Positions 50,872 to 61,281 of a stretch of 64,000 nucleotides of DNA are shown one piece after another. The notes under the pieces were generated by a model, which ran no database searches, was not told the DNA's origin, and saw only the letters and a list, made by a program, of their open reading frames with translations. This DNA is from Streptomyces sp. NBC_00510. GTDB taxonomy: Bacteria > Actinomycetota > Actinomycetes > Streptomycetales > Streptomycetaceae. Position numbers and translations under genes: made by a program. Position 1 is the stretch's first letter. Every line of letters starts with the position of its first letter. The stretch covers positions 6,408,501 to 6,472,500 of the forward strand of contig CP107851.1 of the NCBI GenBank assembly GCA_036013505.1, read 5' to 3'.

Positions 50872-52179
50872 ATGGACGCGAACCACCCTGCGGCGACCGA
50901 CTACGCCCCCTACAGCGAAGCCGACACCGAGCGCTACGTGCCCGAGCCCGACAAGCGGCCCGGCCGCACGTCGTTCCAGCGGGACCGGGCCCGCATGCTG
51001 CACTCCGCGGGGCTGCGCAGGCTGGCCGGGAAGACGCAGGTGGTGGACCCGGTCGACGACGCCCGGGCGCTCAACAGCAGCCCCCGGACGCGGCTGACGC
51101 ACAGCCTGGAGTGCGCCCAGGTCGGCCGGGAGCTCGGGGCGGCCCTCGGCTGCGACCCGGACCTGGTGGAGACCGCCTGCCTGGCCCACGACATCGGCCA
51201 TCCGCCCTTCGGGCACAACGGGGAGATGGTGCTCGCCGAGGTCGCGGCCGGCTGCGGCGGCTTCGAGGGCAACGCCCAGAGCCTGCGCATCCTGACCCGG
51301 CTGGAGCCGAAGCGTTTCGCCCACGCCGACGACGGCACGCTGACCAGCGTGGGCCTCAACCTGACCCGGGCGGCGCTGGACGCGGCGACGAAGTACCCCT
51401 GGCCGCGCGGCGGGCACCCCACCGACCCCACCAGCCCCAAGTTCGGCGTGTACGAGGACGACCTGCCGGTCTTCGAGTGGCTGCGCCGCACCGCCCCCGC
51501 CGACCGCCCGTACGTGCAGTGCTTCGAGGCGCAGGTCATGGACTGGGCCGACGACGTGGCGTACTCCGTCCACGACGTCGAGGACGGGCTGCACGCCGGC
51601 CATCTGGACCCGGCGGTGCTGCTCGCCGAGCCCGAGCGCCGCGAGATCTTCGCCGTCGCCGCCGGCCGCTACGCCCCCGGGGCGGCCGAGGACGAGCTCG
51701 CGCAGGCCCTGGACCGGCTGCTGGAGATGGAGTGGTGGCCGCACGGCTACGACGGTTCCGCCATCGCCCAGGCCCGCCTGAAGGACGCCACCTCGCAGCT
51801 GATCGGCCGCTTCTGCCTGGCCGCCGAGCGCGCCACCCGGGACGCCTACGGCACCGGCCGGCTCACCCGTCACCGCGCCCAGCTGGTCGTCCCGCGCGAC
51901 CAGCGGCTGGAGTGCGCCGTCCTGAAGGCGGTCGCCGACCGGTACGTCATGCAGCGCGAGGCGCAGGAGCGGCGGCGCGCCCAGCAGCGCGTGGTCATCG
52001 GGGAGCTCGCCGAGGCCCTGCTGTCCCGGGCGCCGGAGGGGCTGGACCCGCAGTTCCGCGGCATCTTCGACGAGGCCAAGGACGACCGGGCCCGGCAGCG
52101 GGCCGTCGTCGACCAGATCGCCTCGCTCACCGACGCGGCCGCGACCGCCCTGCACGCCCGGCTCACCGCCCCCCGGTGA
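50872..52179 (+). CDS. dgt: Deoxyguanosinetriphosphate triphosphohydrolase-like protein
   Basis: A 435-residue HD-domain dNTPase (Dgt type) that releases triphosphate from dGTP or other dNTPs. The HD metal residues are in RTRLTHSLECAQVGRELG (His, about 80), CLAHDIGHPPFGHNGE (His-Asp, about 104-105) and the later Asp in VMDWADDVAYSVHDVEDGL. FEGNAQSLRILTRLE is a further signature. TACCGT (50860-50865) lies 6 nt before the ATG, suggesting a leaderless message. In Streptomyces dgt commonly sits just before dnaG; here two genes separate them. Confidence 0.94.
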   Translation: MDANHPAATDYAPYSEADTERYVPEPDKRPGRTSFQRDRARMLHSAGLRRLAGKTQVVDPVDDARALNSSPRTRLTHSLECAQVGRELGAALGCDPDLVETACLAHDIGHPPFGHNGEMVLAEVAAGCGGFEGNAQSLRILTRLEPKRFAHADDGTLTSVGLNLTRAALDAATKYPWPRGGHPTDPTSPKFGVYEDDLPVFEWLRRTAPADRPYVQCFEAQVMDWADDVAYSVHDVEDGLHAGHLDPAVLLAEPERREIFAVAAGRYAPGAAEDELAQALDRLLEMEWWPHGYDGSAIAQARLKDATSQLIGRFCLAAERATRDAYGTGRLTRHRAQLVVPRDQRLECAVLKAVADRYVMQREAQERRRAQQRVVIGELAEALLSRAPEGLDPQFRGIFDEAKDDRARQRAVVDQIASLTDAAATALHARLTAPR

Positions 52180-52282
52180 GCCCCCGGCGGGCCCCCGGCC
52201 GCCCCCGCGCGCCGCGCCGCCCCCGTTCCCGGTCGGCGCGGCACTCTTCACGTCGGCCCTGCCGTGCGGGACGCTCACATGA

Positions 52283-52296
52283 CTGGCAATTGCCAG
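52283..52296 (+). promoter_or_regulatory. 14-bp perfect palindrome before the FAD reductase gene
   Basis: CTGGCAATTGCCAG is perfectly symmetric and lies 43 bp upstream of the GTG start. It is a candidate operator for an unidentified dimeric regulator. Confidence 0.45.
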
Positions 52297-52339
52297 AGGG
52301 AGGGCCCCCGGGCACCCGAGGACACCAGGGAGGCGCACA

Positions 52340-53602
52340 GTGGTGGACGCAGACCACACATTCGTCATCGTCGGGGCGGGGCTCGCCGGGGCGAAAGCGG
52401 CGGAGACGCTGCGCTCCGAGGGTTTCACCGGCCGCGTGATACTGATCGGAGACGAACGCGACCACCCCTACGAACGACCCGCGCTCTCCAAGGGCTTCCT
52501 GCTGGGCAACGAGGAGCGCGAATCGGTCTTCGTCCATCCCGCCGCCTGGTACGCCGAGCACGACGTGGAACTCCACCTCGGCCAGCCGGTCACCGGCCTG
52601 GACCGGACCGGCAAGCGGATCACCCTGGGCGACGGCACCTCCATCCCGTACGACAGGCTGCTGCTGACCACCGGCGCCGAGCCGCGCCGGCTGGACATCC
52701 CCGGCACCGACCTGGCCGGGGTGCACCACCTGCGCCGTCTCGCGCACGCCGAGCGGCTGAAGAACGTGCTGACCTCGCTCGGCCGCGAGAACGGCCACCT
52801 GGTGATCGCCGGAGCGGGCTGGATCGGCCTGGAGGTGGCGGCCGCCGCCCGCGGCTACGGCGTCGAGGTCACGGTCGTCGAGCCGCAGCCGTGCCCGCTG
52901 CACTCGGTCCTCGGCCCGGAGCTCGGCGAGGTCTTCGCCGACCTGCACCGCGAGCACGGGGTGCGGTTCCACTTCGGCGCGCGGCTCACCGAGATCACCG
53001 GCCAGGACGGCATGGTGATGTCGGTGCTCACCGACGACGGCGAGGAGCACCCCGCCCACCACGTGCTCGCCGCGATCGGCGCCGCCCCGCGCACCGCGCT
53101 CGCCGAGGCCGCCGGGCTCGCGCTGGCCGACCGCGCCGCCGGCGGCGGCATCGCCGTGGACGCCTCGCTGCGCACCTCCGACCCGGACGTCTTCGCCGCC
53201 GGAGACGTCGCCAACGCCGAACACCCCCTGCTGGGCGGCCGGTTGCGGGTCGAGCACTGGGCGAACGCCCTCAACAGCGGGCCCGTGGCGGCCCGTGCGA
53301 TGCTCGGCGGGGACGTGGTGTACGACCGGGTCCCGTACTTCTTCACCGACCAGTACGACCTGGGCATGGAGTTCTCCGGGCACGCCGCCCCCGGCACCTA
53401 CGACCAGGTGCTGGCCCGGGGAGACGTGGGCAAGCGGCAGTTCATCGCCTTCTGGCTGCGCGACGGCAGGGTGCTGGCCGGGATGAACGTCAACGTGTGG
53501 GACGTGACCGACACCGTCCAGAAGCTCATCCGTTCCGGCCGCCAGGTCGACACCGACGCGCTGGCCGACCCCACGGTGCCCCTGGCCTCCCTCCTGGAGT
53601 GA
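52340..53602 (+). CDS. FAD/NAD(P)-dependent ferredoxin-reductase-like protein
   Basis: A 420-residue pyridine nucleotide-disulfide oxidoreductase of the ferredoxin/rubredoxin reductase group. The FAD motif is FVIVGAGLAGAKAAETL (about residues 8-24), then YERPALSKGFL, LLLTTGAEPRRL, the NAD motif LVIAGAGWIGLEVAAAA (about 154-170) and the second FAD motif VFAAGDVAN. The C-terminal reductase domain ends IAFWLRDGRVLAGMNVNVWD. It probably feeds a ferredoxin serving a P450 or other oxygenase not in this window. GTG start; GGGAGG is 8 nt upstream. Confidence 0.9.
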   Translation: MVDADHTFVIVGAGLAGAKAAETLRSEGFTGRVILIGDERDHPYERPALSKGFLLGNEERESVFVHPAAWYAEHDVELHLGQPVTGLDRTGKRITLGDGTSIPYDRLLLTTGAEPRRLDIPGTDLAGVHHLRRLAHAERLKNVLTSLGRENGHLVIAGAGWIGLEVAAAARGYGVEVTVVEPQPCPLHSVLGPELGEVFADLHREHGVRFHFGARLTEITGQDGMVMSVLTDDGEEHPAHHVLAAIGAAPRTALAEAAGLALADRAAGGGIAVDASLRTSDPDVFAAGDVANAEHPLLGGRLRVEHWANALNSGPVAARAMLGGDVVYDRVPYFFTDQYDLGMEFSGHAAPGTYDQVLARGDVGKRQFIAFWLRDGRVLAGMNVNVWDVTDTVQKLIRSGRQVDTDALADPTVPLASLLE

Positions 53603-53632
53603 GCCCGGGGGCGGTCACCTAGCATGGCTGTC

Positions 53633-54082
53633 ATGGAGCCCAGGACCGCCGTCGTACCCGTCGAGGAGATCTTCGAACTGCGCTGGAGGGTGCTGCGGCC
53701 CGGGCTCCCGCGGAAGTCGGCGATCTTCCTGGAGGACGGTCATCCGCTCGCCTTCCACATGGCGGCCTACGACGGCGACGGCGGCGACGAGGTCGTGGCG
53801 TGCGTCACGCTCTTCCCGGAGCAGCTGCCCGGCGACGGCGCGATCGCGTACCGCATCCGCGGCATGGCCAGCGCCCCGGAGGTCCGCGGCCGCGGCTACG
53901 GCGCGGCGCTGCTGCACGCCGCGCTGGAGCAGGCCCGGCAGCGCGGTGCCGAGCTGGTGTGGTGCAACGGCCGTACCTCTGCGCGCGGCTTCTGGGAGGG
54001 GCAGGGCTTCATGGCGGTGGGGGAGGAGTTCGTGCTGGAGCCGGCCGGGCCGCACTTCCTCTTCGTCGCCAAGCTGGTCTGA
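53633..54082 (+). CDS. GNAT-family N-acetyltransferase
   Basis: A 149-residue acetyltransferase. Motif A is RIRGMASAPEVRGRGYGAALLHAALEQARQRGAE (about residues 73-106; RGRGYG binds CoA), followed by WCNGRTSARGFWEGQGFMAVGEEF. TAGCAT (53620-53625) is 7 nt before ATG 53633, so that start is preferred to ATG 53624 and the mRNA is probably leaderless. The acceptor is unknown. Confidence 0.85.
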   Translation: MEPRTAVVPVEEIFELRWRVLRPGLPRKSAIFLEDGHPLAFHMAAYDGDGGDEVVACVTLFPEQLPGDGAIAYRIRGMASAPEVRGRGYGAALLHAALEQARQRGAELVWCNGRTSARGFWEGQGFMAVGEEFVLEPAGPHFLFVAKLV

Positions 54083-54113
54083 CCTTCCTCGGGCCGCGCC
54101 GTAGAATCCTTCC

Positions 54114-56030
54114 GTGGCTGGGCGGATCAGGGACGAGGACGTCAAGGCGGTACGGGACGCGGTCCCGATCGACGCCGTCGTGTCCGAGTACCTGCAGCTC
54201 AGGAACGCGGGCGGCGGCAACCTGAAGGGCCTGTGCCCCTTCCACGACGAGAAGTCGCCCTCCTTCCACGTGAGCCCGAGCAAGGGGCTCTACCACTGCT
54301 TCGGCTGCCAGGAGGGCGGCGACACCCTCGACTTCGTGATGAAGGTCGACCACCTGTCCTTCTCGGAGGCGGTCGAGCGGCTCGCCGCCGTGGCGGGCAT
54401 CACGCTGCGGTACGAGGAGGGCGGCTACACCCCGGGCCGGCAGCAGGGCGAGCGGATCCGGCTGGTCGAGGCGCACAAGGCGGCCGCGCAGTTCTACGTC
54501 GAGCAGCTGGGCGGCGCCGAGGCCGAGATCGGCCGGAAGTTCCTCACCGAGCGGGGCTTCGACCAGGCCGCCGCCGAGCACTTCGGCGTCGGCTACGCCC
54601 CGGCGGGCTGGGACCACCTCGTCCGCTTCCTGCGCGGCAAGGGCTTCACCGACCGCGAGCTGATCGTCTCCGGACTCGCCAGCGAGAGCCGCCGCGGCGG
54701 TGCCATCGACCGCTTCCGCGGCCGGCTGATCTGGCCGATCCGCGACATCACCGGCGAGGTGATCGGCTTCGGCGCGCGCAAGCTGCGCGAGGACGACCAG
54801 GGCCCGAAGTACCTCAACACCCCCGAGACGCCGATCTACAAGAAGTCCCAGGTCCTGTACGGCATCGACCTGGCGAAGAAGGAGATCGCCCGCACCAGCC
54901 GGGCCGTCGTCGTCGAGGGCTACACCGACGTCATGGCGTGCCACCTCGCGGGCGTCACCACCGCCATCGCGACCTGCGGCACCGCCTTCGGCGGCGATCA
55001 CATCAAGATCCTCCGCCGGCTGCTGATGGACAACTCGGGTGCCGAGGTCGTCTTCACCTTCGACGGCGACGAGGCCGGCCAGAAGGCCGCCCTGCGCGCC
55101 TTCGAGGACGACCAGAAGTTCGCCGCCGAGACGTCCATCGCCATCACCCCCGGCGGCATGGACCCCTGCGACCTGCGCCTCGCCGAGGGAGACGCCGCCG
55201 TACAGCGGCTGGTCGACACCCGTACCCCGCTGTTCGCCTTCGCCCTGACCTCGGTCGTCGCCCGCTACAACCTCGACACCGCCGAGGGCCGGGCCTCCGC
55301 GCTGGAGGCGGGCGCGCCCATCGTCGCGGGCATCAAGAACGCGTCCATCCAGCACGAGTACGCGGTGCAGCTGGCCGGCATGCTCGGCATCCTCGACTCG
55401 CAGTTCGTGGTGCGCCGTGTCTCCCAGCTCGCCCGCTGGCAGCGCGAACGCCGCCAGTCCGGCGGCGCCGCCCAGCTGGGCCGGGGCGCCGCGGCGCGCC
55501 CCGACGCGGCCCCGGGCCCCTCCGCTCCGGCCGGTCCGCGCGGGCCGCGGCTGGACATGCGCAGCCCCGCCCACCGGGTCGAGCGCGAACTGCTCAAGCT
55601 CGCCCTCCAGCACCCGGAACTGGTCTCCCCGGCCTTCGACGCCTACGGCGAGGACGAGTTCACCGCACCGCCGTACGCCGCCGTGCGCCGCGCCATCGCC
55701 GAGGCGGGCGGTGCCGAGGCTGCGGACGCCGAGTTCCTCGTCCGGGTCCGCGACGTGGCCCCGGACGACACCGTGCGCTCGCTGGTGACCGAACTCGCCG
55801 TCGAGCCGGTCCAGCACAAGGCGCCGGACATCTACGCCGGCAAGATCCTCGTCGACGTACGCCGTCAGGCGGTCGCCCGCCGCATCGCCCAGCTCAACGC
55901 CGACCACACCCGGCTGAGCGCCCAGGGCCCGCGCGCCGACGAGGCCCAGCTCGCCGCCGTCCAGGGCGAGCTGTGGGCGCTCCAGCAGTACGGCCAGCGC
56001 CTGCGCGAACAGGGCGTCGCCGCCCTCTGA
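54114..56030 (+). CDS. dnaG: DNA primase
   Basis: A 638-residue primase that makes replication primers. The N-terminal CHC2 zinc finger has Cys 41, His 44, Cys 62 and Cys 65 (LCPFHDEKSPSFH...YHCFGCQEGG). The catalytic core has IGFGARKL and the TOPRIM domain AVVVEGYTDVMACHLAG ... VFTFDGDEAGQKAALRAF. A Pro/Ala-rich linker (about 455-490) leads to the C-terminal DnaB-binding domain. TAGAAT (54102-54107), a consensus-like -10, is 6 nt before the GTG, so the transcript is probably leaderless. Confidence 0.97.
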   Translation: MAGRIRDEDVKAVRDAVPIDAVVSEYLQLRNAGGGNLKGLCPFHDEKSPSFHVSPSKGLYHCFGCQEGGDTLDFVMKVDHLSFSEAVERLAAVAGITLRYEEGGYTPGRQQGERIRLVEAHKAAAQFYVEQLGGAEAEIGRKFLTERGFDQAAAEHFGVGYAPAGWDHLVRFLRGKGFTDRELIVSGLASESRRGGAIDRFRGRLIWPIRDITGEVIGFGARKLREDDQGPKYLNTPETPIYKKSQVLYGIDLAKKEIARTSRAVVVEGYTDVMACHLAGVTTAIATCGTAFGGDHIKILRRLLMDNSGAEVVFTFDGDEAGQKAALRAFEDDQKFAAETSIAITPGGMDPCDLRLAEGDAAVQRLVDTRTPLFAFALTSVVARYNLDTAEGRASALEAGAPIVAGIKNASIQHEYAVQLAGMLGILDSQFVVRRVSQLARWQRERRQSGGAAQLGRGAAARPDAAPGPSAPAGPRGPRLDMRSPAHRVERELLKLALQHPELVSPAFDAYGEDEFTAPPYAAVRRAIAEAGGAEAADAEFLVRVRDVAPDDTVRSLVTELAVEPVQHKAPDIYAGKILVDVRRQAVARRIAQLNADHTRLSAQGPRADEAQLAAVQGELWALQQYGQRLREQGVAAL

Positions 56031-56161
56031 GCCGGGCGCGGACGGCCGTCCTGCCCGGGAACGGACGGGGACGCGGGCGTGACGAGGGGGTTGCCCTCCG
56101 TCACAAAAAAGCGGCGCACGACCCTCGTGGGCATGGTGTGCCGTAGGCCACACTGGGGGCG

Positions 56162-57451
<1,290 letters not shown>

Positions 57452-57456
57452 GCACG

Positions 57457-57493
57457 CGCGAGCCCCCGCCGGCCGGGCCGGCGGGGGCTCGCG
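57457..57493. terminator. Terminator between the sigma factor and ABC genes
   Basis: Perfect 17-bp stem (left arm CGCGAGCCCCCGCCGGC) with a CGG loop, between two convergent genes. Confidence 0.85.
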
Positions 57494-57511
57494 TCGCGGC
57501 CTCGTGCTCGG

Positions 57512-59467
57512 TCAGTCGACCTCCGCCACCGCCTGCGCGAACTGCGCCGCGTACAGGCGGGCGTAGGCACCGTCCTTGGCCAGCAGCTCCCCGTGGGTGC
57601 CCTGTTCGACGATGGCGCCGCTCTCCATCACCAAGATGACGTCCGCGTCGCGGATCGTGGACAGCCGGTGCGCGATGACGAAGCTGGTCCGCCCGTGGCT
57701 GAGCTGCGCCATGGCCCGCTGGATCAGCACCTCGGTACGGGTGTCGACCGAGCTGGTGGCCTCGTCGAGGACGAGGATCACCGGGTCGGACAGGAACGCC
57801 CGCGCGATGGTGATCAGCTGCTTCTCGCCGGCGCTGACGCCCGTGCCCTCGTCGTCGATGACGCTGTCGTACCCGTCCGGGAGGGTGCGGACGAAGCGGT
57901 CCGCGTGGGCGGCGCGCGCGGCCTCCTCGACCTGCTCGCGGGTCGCCCCCTCGGTTCCGTACGCGATGTTCTCCGCGATCGTGCCGCCGAACAGCCACGT
58001 GTCCTGCAGCACCATGCCGATGCCGGAGCGCAGTTCCTCCCGCGGCAGGGACGCGATGTCGGTGCCGTCGACGGTGATCCGGCCGCCGGTGACCTCGTAG
58101 AAGCGCATGAGCAGGTTGACCAGCGTGGTCTTGCCCGCGCCGGTCGGGCCGACGATGGCGACCGTGTGGCCCGGTTCGACGGTCAGCGACAGGTCCTCGA
58201 TGAGCGGCTTCTCCGGCTCGTAGCGGAACGCCACGTCCTCGAAGCGGACCTCGCCGTGCCGCTCCTTGCGCAGCCCGAGCGTCTTCGGCTCGGGGCTCTG
58301 CTCCTGCGCGTCGAGCAGCTCGAAGACCCGCTCGGCGGAGGCGACCCCGGACTGCACCAGGTTGGACATGCTCGCCACCTGGGTCAGCGGCTGGCTGAAC
58401 TGCCGGCTGTACTGGATGAAGGCCTGGACGTCGCCGATGGACAGCGCGCCGCCGGCCACCCGCAGCCCGCCCACGACGGCCACCAGGATGTAGTTGACGT
58501 TCCCGATGAACATCATCGCGGGCTGGATCACGCCCGAGATGAACTGCGCCCGGAAGCCCGACTGGTAGAGCGCCTCGTTCTGCTCGCGGAAGGCCTCCGC
58601 GGACTCCTCCTGGCGGCCGAAGACCTTCACCAGGGTGTGCCCGGTGTACATCTCCTCGATGTGGGCGTTGAGCTTGCCGGTGGTCCGCCACTGCTGCACG
58701 AACTGCGGCTGGGCCCGCTTGCCGACCGCCGTGGCGACGAACACCGACAGCGGCACGGTCACCAGCGCCACCAGCGCCAGCAGCCAGGAGATCGAGAACA
58801 TCATCACCAGCACGCCCACGATCGACAGCAGCGCGAAGATGATCTGCCCCATCGTCTGCTGCAGCGTCTGGCCGATGTTGTCGATGTCGTTGGTGGCCCG
58901 GCTCAGCACCTCGCCGCGCGGCTGCCGGTCGAAGTACGACAGCGGCAGCCGGGCCAGCTTCGCCTCGACGTCCTGGCGCAGCCGGAACACGGTGCGCTGG
59001 ATGACCGTCGTGGCCAGCCGGCCCTGGACGACCGCGAAGACCGCGGCGGCCGCGTAGATCGCGAGGGCGGTCAGCAGCACGTGGCCCACGGCGTCGAAGT
59101 CGATCCCGGCGCCCGGGGTGAAGTCGGCGGACTGCAGCAGGTCGGCGAGGGTGTCGCTGCCCTGCTGCCGCAGGTGCTCGATCGCCCCGGCCTTGTCGGT
59201 GCCCGCGGGCAGCGAACGGCCGAGGACCCCGGCGAAGATCAGGTCGGTGGCCTTGCCCAGGATCTTGGGGCCGATGACGTTGAGGGCGACGCCCAGCGTC
59301 GTGCAGGCCAGCATGGCGACGACCAGGGTGCGCTCGGGGCGCATCAGCCCCAGCAGCCGCTTGCCGGAGCCCTTGAAGTCCATGGACCGCTCGGTGGGCT
59401 GGCCGCCCATGAACCGCATCGGCCCCGCCGTGGGTGCGGGCCCCCTCCGGGGCGCGGGGACGCTCAT
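57512..59467 (-). CDS. ABC exporter, half-transporter with intact ATPase site
   Basis: A 651-residue fused membrane/ATPase half-transporter. Six helices span about 45-370. The nucleotide-binding domain has Walker A GPTGAGKT, Q loop GMVLQDTWLFGG, signature VSAGEKQLITIARAFL (Ala in place of the second Ser/Gly), Walker B VILVLDEATSSVD with catalytic Glu, and switch His in VIAHRLSTI. Its ATG overlaps the stop of the upstream half-transporter gene by 4 nt, so the two form a heterodimer. The substrate is unknown. Confidence 0.92.
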   Translation of the reverse strand: MSVPAPRRGPAPTAGPMRFMGGQPTERSMDFKGSGKRLLGLMRPERTLVVAMLACTTLGVALNVIGPKILGKATDLIFAGVLGRSLPAGTDKAGAIEHLRQQGSDTLADLLQSADFTPGAGIDFDAVGHVLLTALAIYAAAAVFAVVQGRLATTVIQRTVFRLRQDVEAKLARLPLSYFDRQPRGEVLSRATNDIDNIGQTLQQTMGQIIFALLSIVGVLVMMFSISWLLALVALVTVPLSVFVATAVGKRAQPQFVQQWRTTGKLNAHIEEMYTGHTLVKVFGRQEESAEAFREQNEALYQSGFRAQFISGVIQPAMMFIGNVNYILVAVVGGLRVAGGALSIGDVQAFIQYSRQFSQPLTQVASMSNLVQSGVASAERVFELLDAQEQSPEPKTLGLRKERHGEVRFEDVAFRYEPEKPLIEDLSLTVEPGHTVAIVGPTGAGKTTLVNLLMRFYEVTGGRITVDGTDIASLPREELRSGIGMVLQDTWLFGGTIAENIAYGTEGATREQVEEAARAAHADRFVRTLPDGYDSVIDDEGTGVSAGEKQLITIARAFLSDPVILVLDEATSSVDTRTEVLIQRAMAQLSHGRTSFVIAHRLSTIRDADVILVMESGAIVEQGTHGELLAKDGAYARLYAAQFAQAVAEVD

Positions 59468-61212
59468 GCCGCCTCCTGCTCGGTGAGCTGGGAGAGCACG
59501 ATCTCCCGGTACGTGGGATTGCCGTCCATCAGTTCGTGGTGGGTGCCCGTGCCGACCACACGGCCCTCGTCGAGGACCACGATCCGGTCGGCGTCGCGGA
59601 TGGTGCTGACCCGCTGTGCGACGATCACGACCGTCGCGTCCGCCGTCTCCCGGGCCAGCGCCCGGCGCAGCGCGGCGTCGGTGGCGTAGTCCAGCGCGGA
59701 GAAGGAGTCGTCGAAGAGGTAGACGCTGGGCTTGCGCACCAGGGCCCGCGCGATGGCGAGGCGCTGGCGCTGGCCGCCGGAGACGTTGGTGCCGCCCTGG
59801 GCGATCGGGGCGTCGAGTCCGGAGCCGCCGCCCTCCTGCGCGAGCCGCTCCACGAAGTCCCGGGCCTGTGCGATCTCCAGGGCGTGCCAGAGCTCCTCGT
59901 CGGTGGCCTCGGGGTTGCCGTAGCGCAGGTTGGACGCGACCGTCCCGGTGAACAGGTACGGCTTCTGCGGGACCAGGGCGACCGTCTCGGCCAGGTGCGC
60001 CGCGTCCAGTTCGCGGACGTCGGTGCCGTCGATCAGCACCCGGCCGCCGGTGGCGTCGAACAGCCGCGGCACCAGACCCAGCAGGGTCGTCTTGCCGCTG
60101 CCGGTGGAGCCGATCACCGCCGTGGTCTCACCGGGCCGGGCGACCAGGTCGACGCCGCGCAGCACCTCGGCCTCGGCGCCCGGGTACGCGAAGTCCGCGG
60201 CGCGCAGCTCCAGCTCGCCGCGCCGTACCGCGAGCCGCACCGGATCGGCGGGCGGGGTGACGCTGGGGTCGGTGCCCAGCACCTCCTCGATGCGCTCGGC
60301 GCAGACCTCGGCGCGCGGCACCATCATCACCATGAAGGTGGCCATCATGATCGACATGAGGATCTGCATCAGGTAGCTGATGAAGGCGGTGAGCGCGCCG
60401 ATCTGCATGCCGCCGCTGTCGATCCGGTGGGCGCCGAACCACAGCACGGCCACGCTCGTGATGTTCACGACGGCCATCGCGACCGGGAACATCAGCGTCA
60501 TCATCCGCCCGGCGCGCAGCGCGACATCCGTCAGGTCGTCGTTGGCCTTGCGGAAGCGGGCCTGCTCGAAGTCGTCCTTGACGAAGGCGCGGATGACCCG
60601 GATGCCGGTGATCTGCTCCCGCAGCACCCGGTTCACCGTGTCGAGCCGCTCCTGCATGGAGCGGAAGAGCGGACGCAGCTTCCGCACCAGCAGCAGCACC
60701 AGCACGCCCAGCACCGGCACCACCGCCAGCAGCAGCGAGGACAGCGGCACGTCCTGGCCGAGCGCCATGATGATGCCGCCGAAGCACATGATCGGTGCCG
60801 AGACCATCAGCGTGAAGGTCATCAGCACCAGCATCTGCACCTGCTGGACGTCGTTGGTCGTCCGGGTGATCAGCGAGGGGGCGCCGAACTGCCCCACCTC
60901 GCGGGAGGAGAAGCGCTGCACCCGGTCGAAGACGGAGGCGCGGATGTCCCGGCCGACCGCCATCGAGGTGCGGGCGCCGTGGTAGACGGCGCCCACCGAG
61001 CAGGCGAGCTGGACGAGGGTCACGGCGAGCATGACGCCGCCGACCCGGAGGATGTAGCCCGTGTCCCCCTTGACGACGCCGTCGTCGATGATGTCGGCGT
61101 TGAGGGTGGGCAGGTAGAGCATGGCGAGGGTCGCCACGAGCTGCAGCACGACGAGCACGGAGACGGCACGCCTGTAGGGCAGGAGATGGGACCGGAGGAG
61201 ACGGATCAGCAC
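59464..61212 (-). CDS. ABC exporter, half-transporter with degenerate Walker B
   Basis: A 582-residue half-transporter. Six helices (about 15-315) are followed by an ATPase domain with Walker A GSTGSGKTT, signature NVSGGQRQRLAIARAL and Walker B VYLFDDSFSALD, where Asp replaces the catalytic Glu; the switch residue is Gln (VIVAQRVSTI) instead of His. This is the non-hydrolysing site of heterodimeric exporters such as LmrCD or TM287/288. GTG start 61212; it is the first gene of the pair. Confidence 0.92.
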   Translation of the reverse strand: MLIRLLRSHLLPYRRAVSVLVVLQLVATLAMLYLPTLNADIIDDGVVKGDTGYILRVGGVMLAVTLVQLACSVGAVYHGARTSMAVGRDIRASVFDRVQRFSSREVGQFGAPSLITRTTNDVQQVQMLVLMTFTLMVSAPIMCFGGIIMALGQDVPLSSLLLAVVPVLGVLVLLLVRKLRPLFRSMQERLDTVNRVLREQITGIRVIRAFVKDDFEQARFRKANDDLTDVALRAGRMMTLMFPVAMAVVNITSVAVLWFGAHRIDSGGMQIGALTAFISYLMQILMSIMMATFMVMMVPRAEVCAERIEEVLGTDPSVTPPADPVRLAVRRGELELRAADFAYPGAEAEVLRGVDLVARPGETTAVIGSTGSGKTTLLGLVPRLFDATGGRVLIDGTDVRELDAAHLAETVALVPQKPYLFTGTVASNLRYGNPEATDEELWHALEIAQARDFVERLAQEGGGSGLDAPIAQGGTNVSGGQRQRLAIARALVRKPSVYLFDDSFSALDYATDAALRRALARETADATVVIVAQRVSTIRDADRIVVLDEGRVVGTGTHHELMDGNPTYREIVLSQLTEQEAA

Positions 61213-61281
61213 GACGGATGACCCTATAGTCCGATGGTTGCCGTAGGCACACGGTTTACCGGCTCATGGCCGACACCGGGA

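Noticed and set aside
56079..56104. GTGACG...CGTCAC hairpin followed by six As before the sigma factor gene
   Set aside because: The A run is on the wrong strand for a terminator of dnaG and the stem is bulged; no function could be supported.
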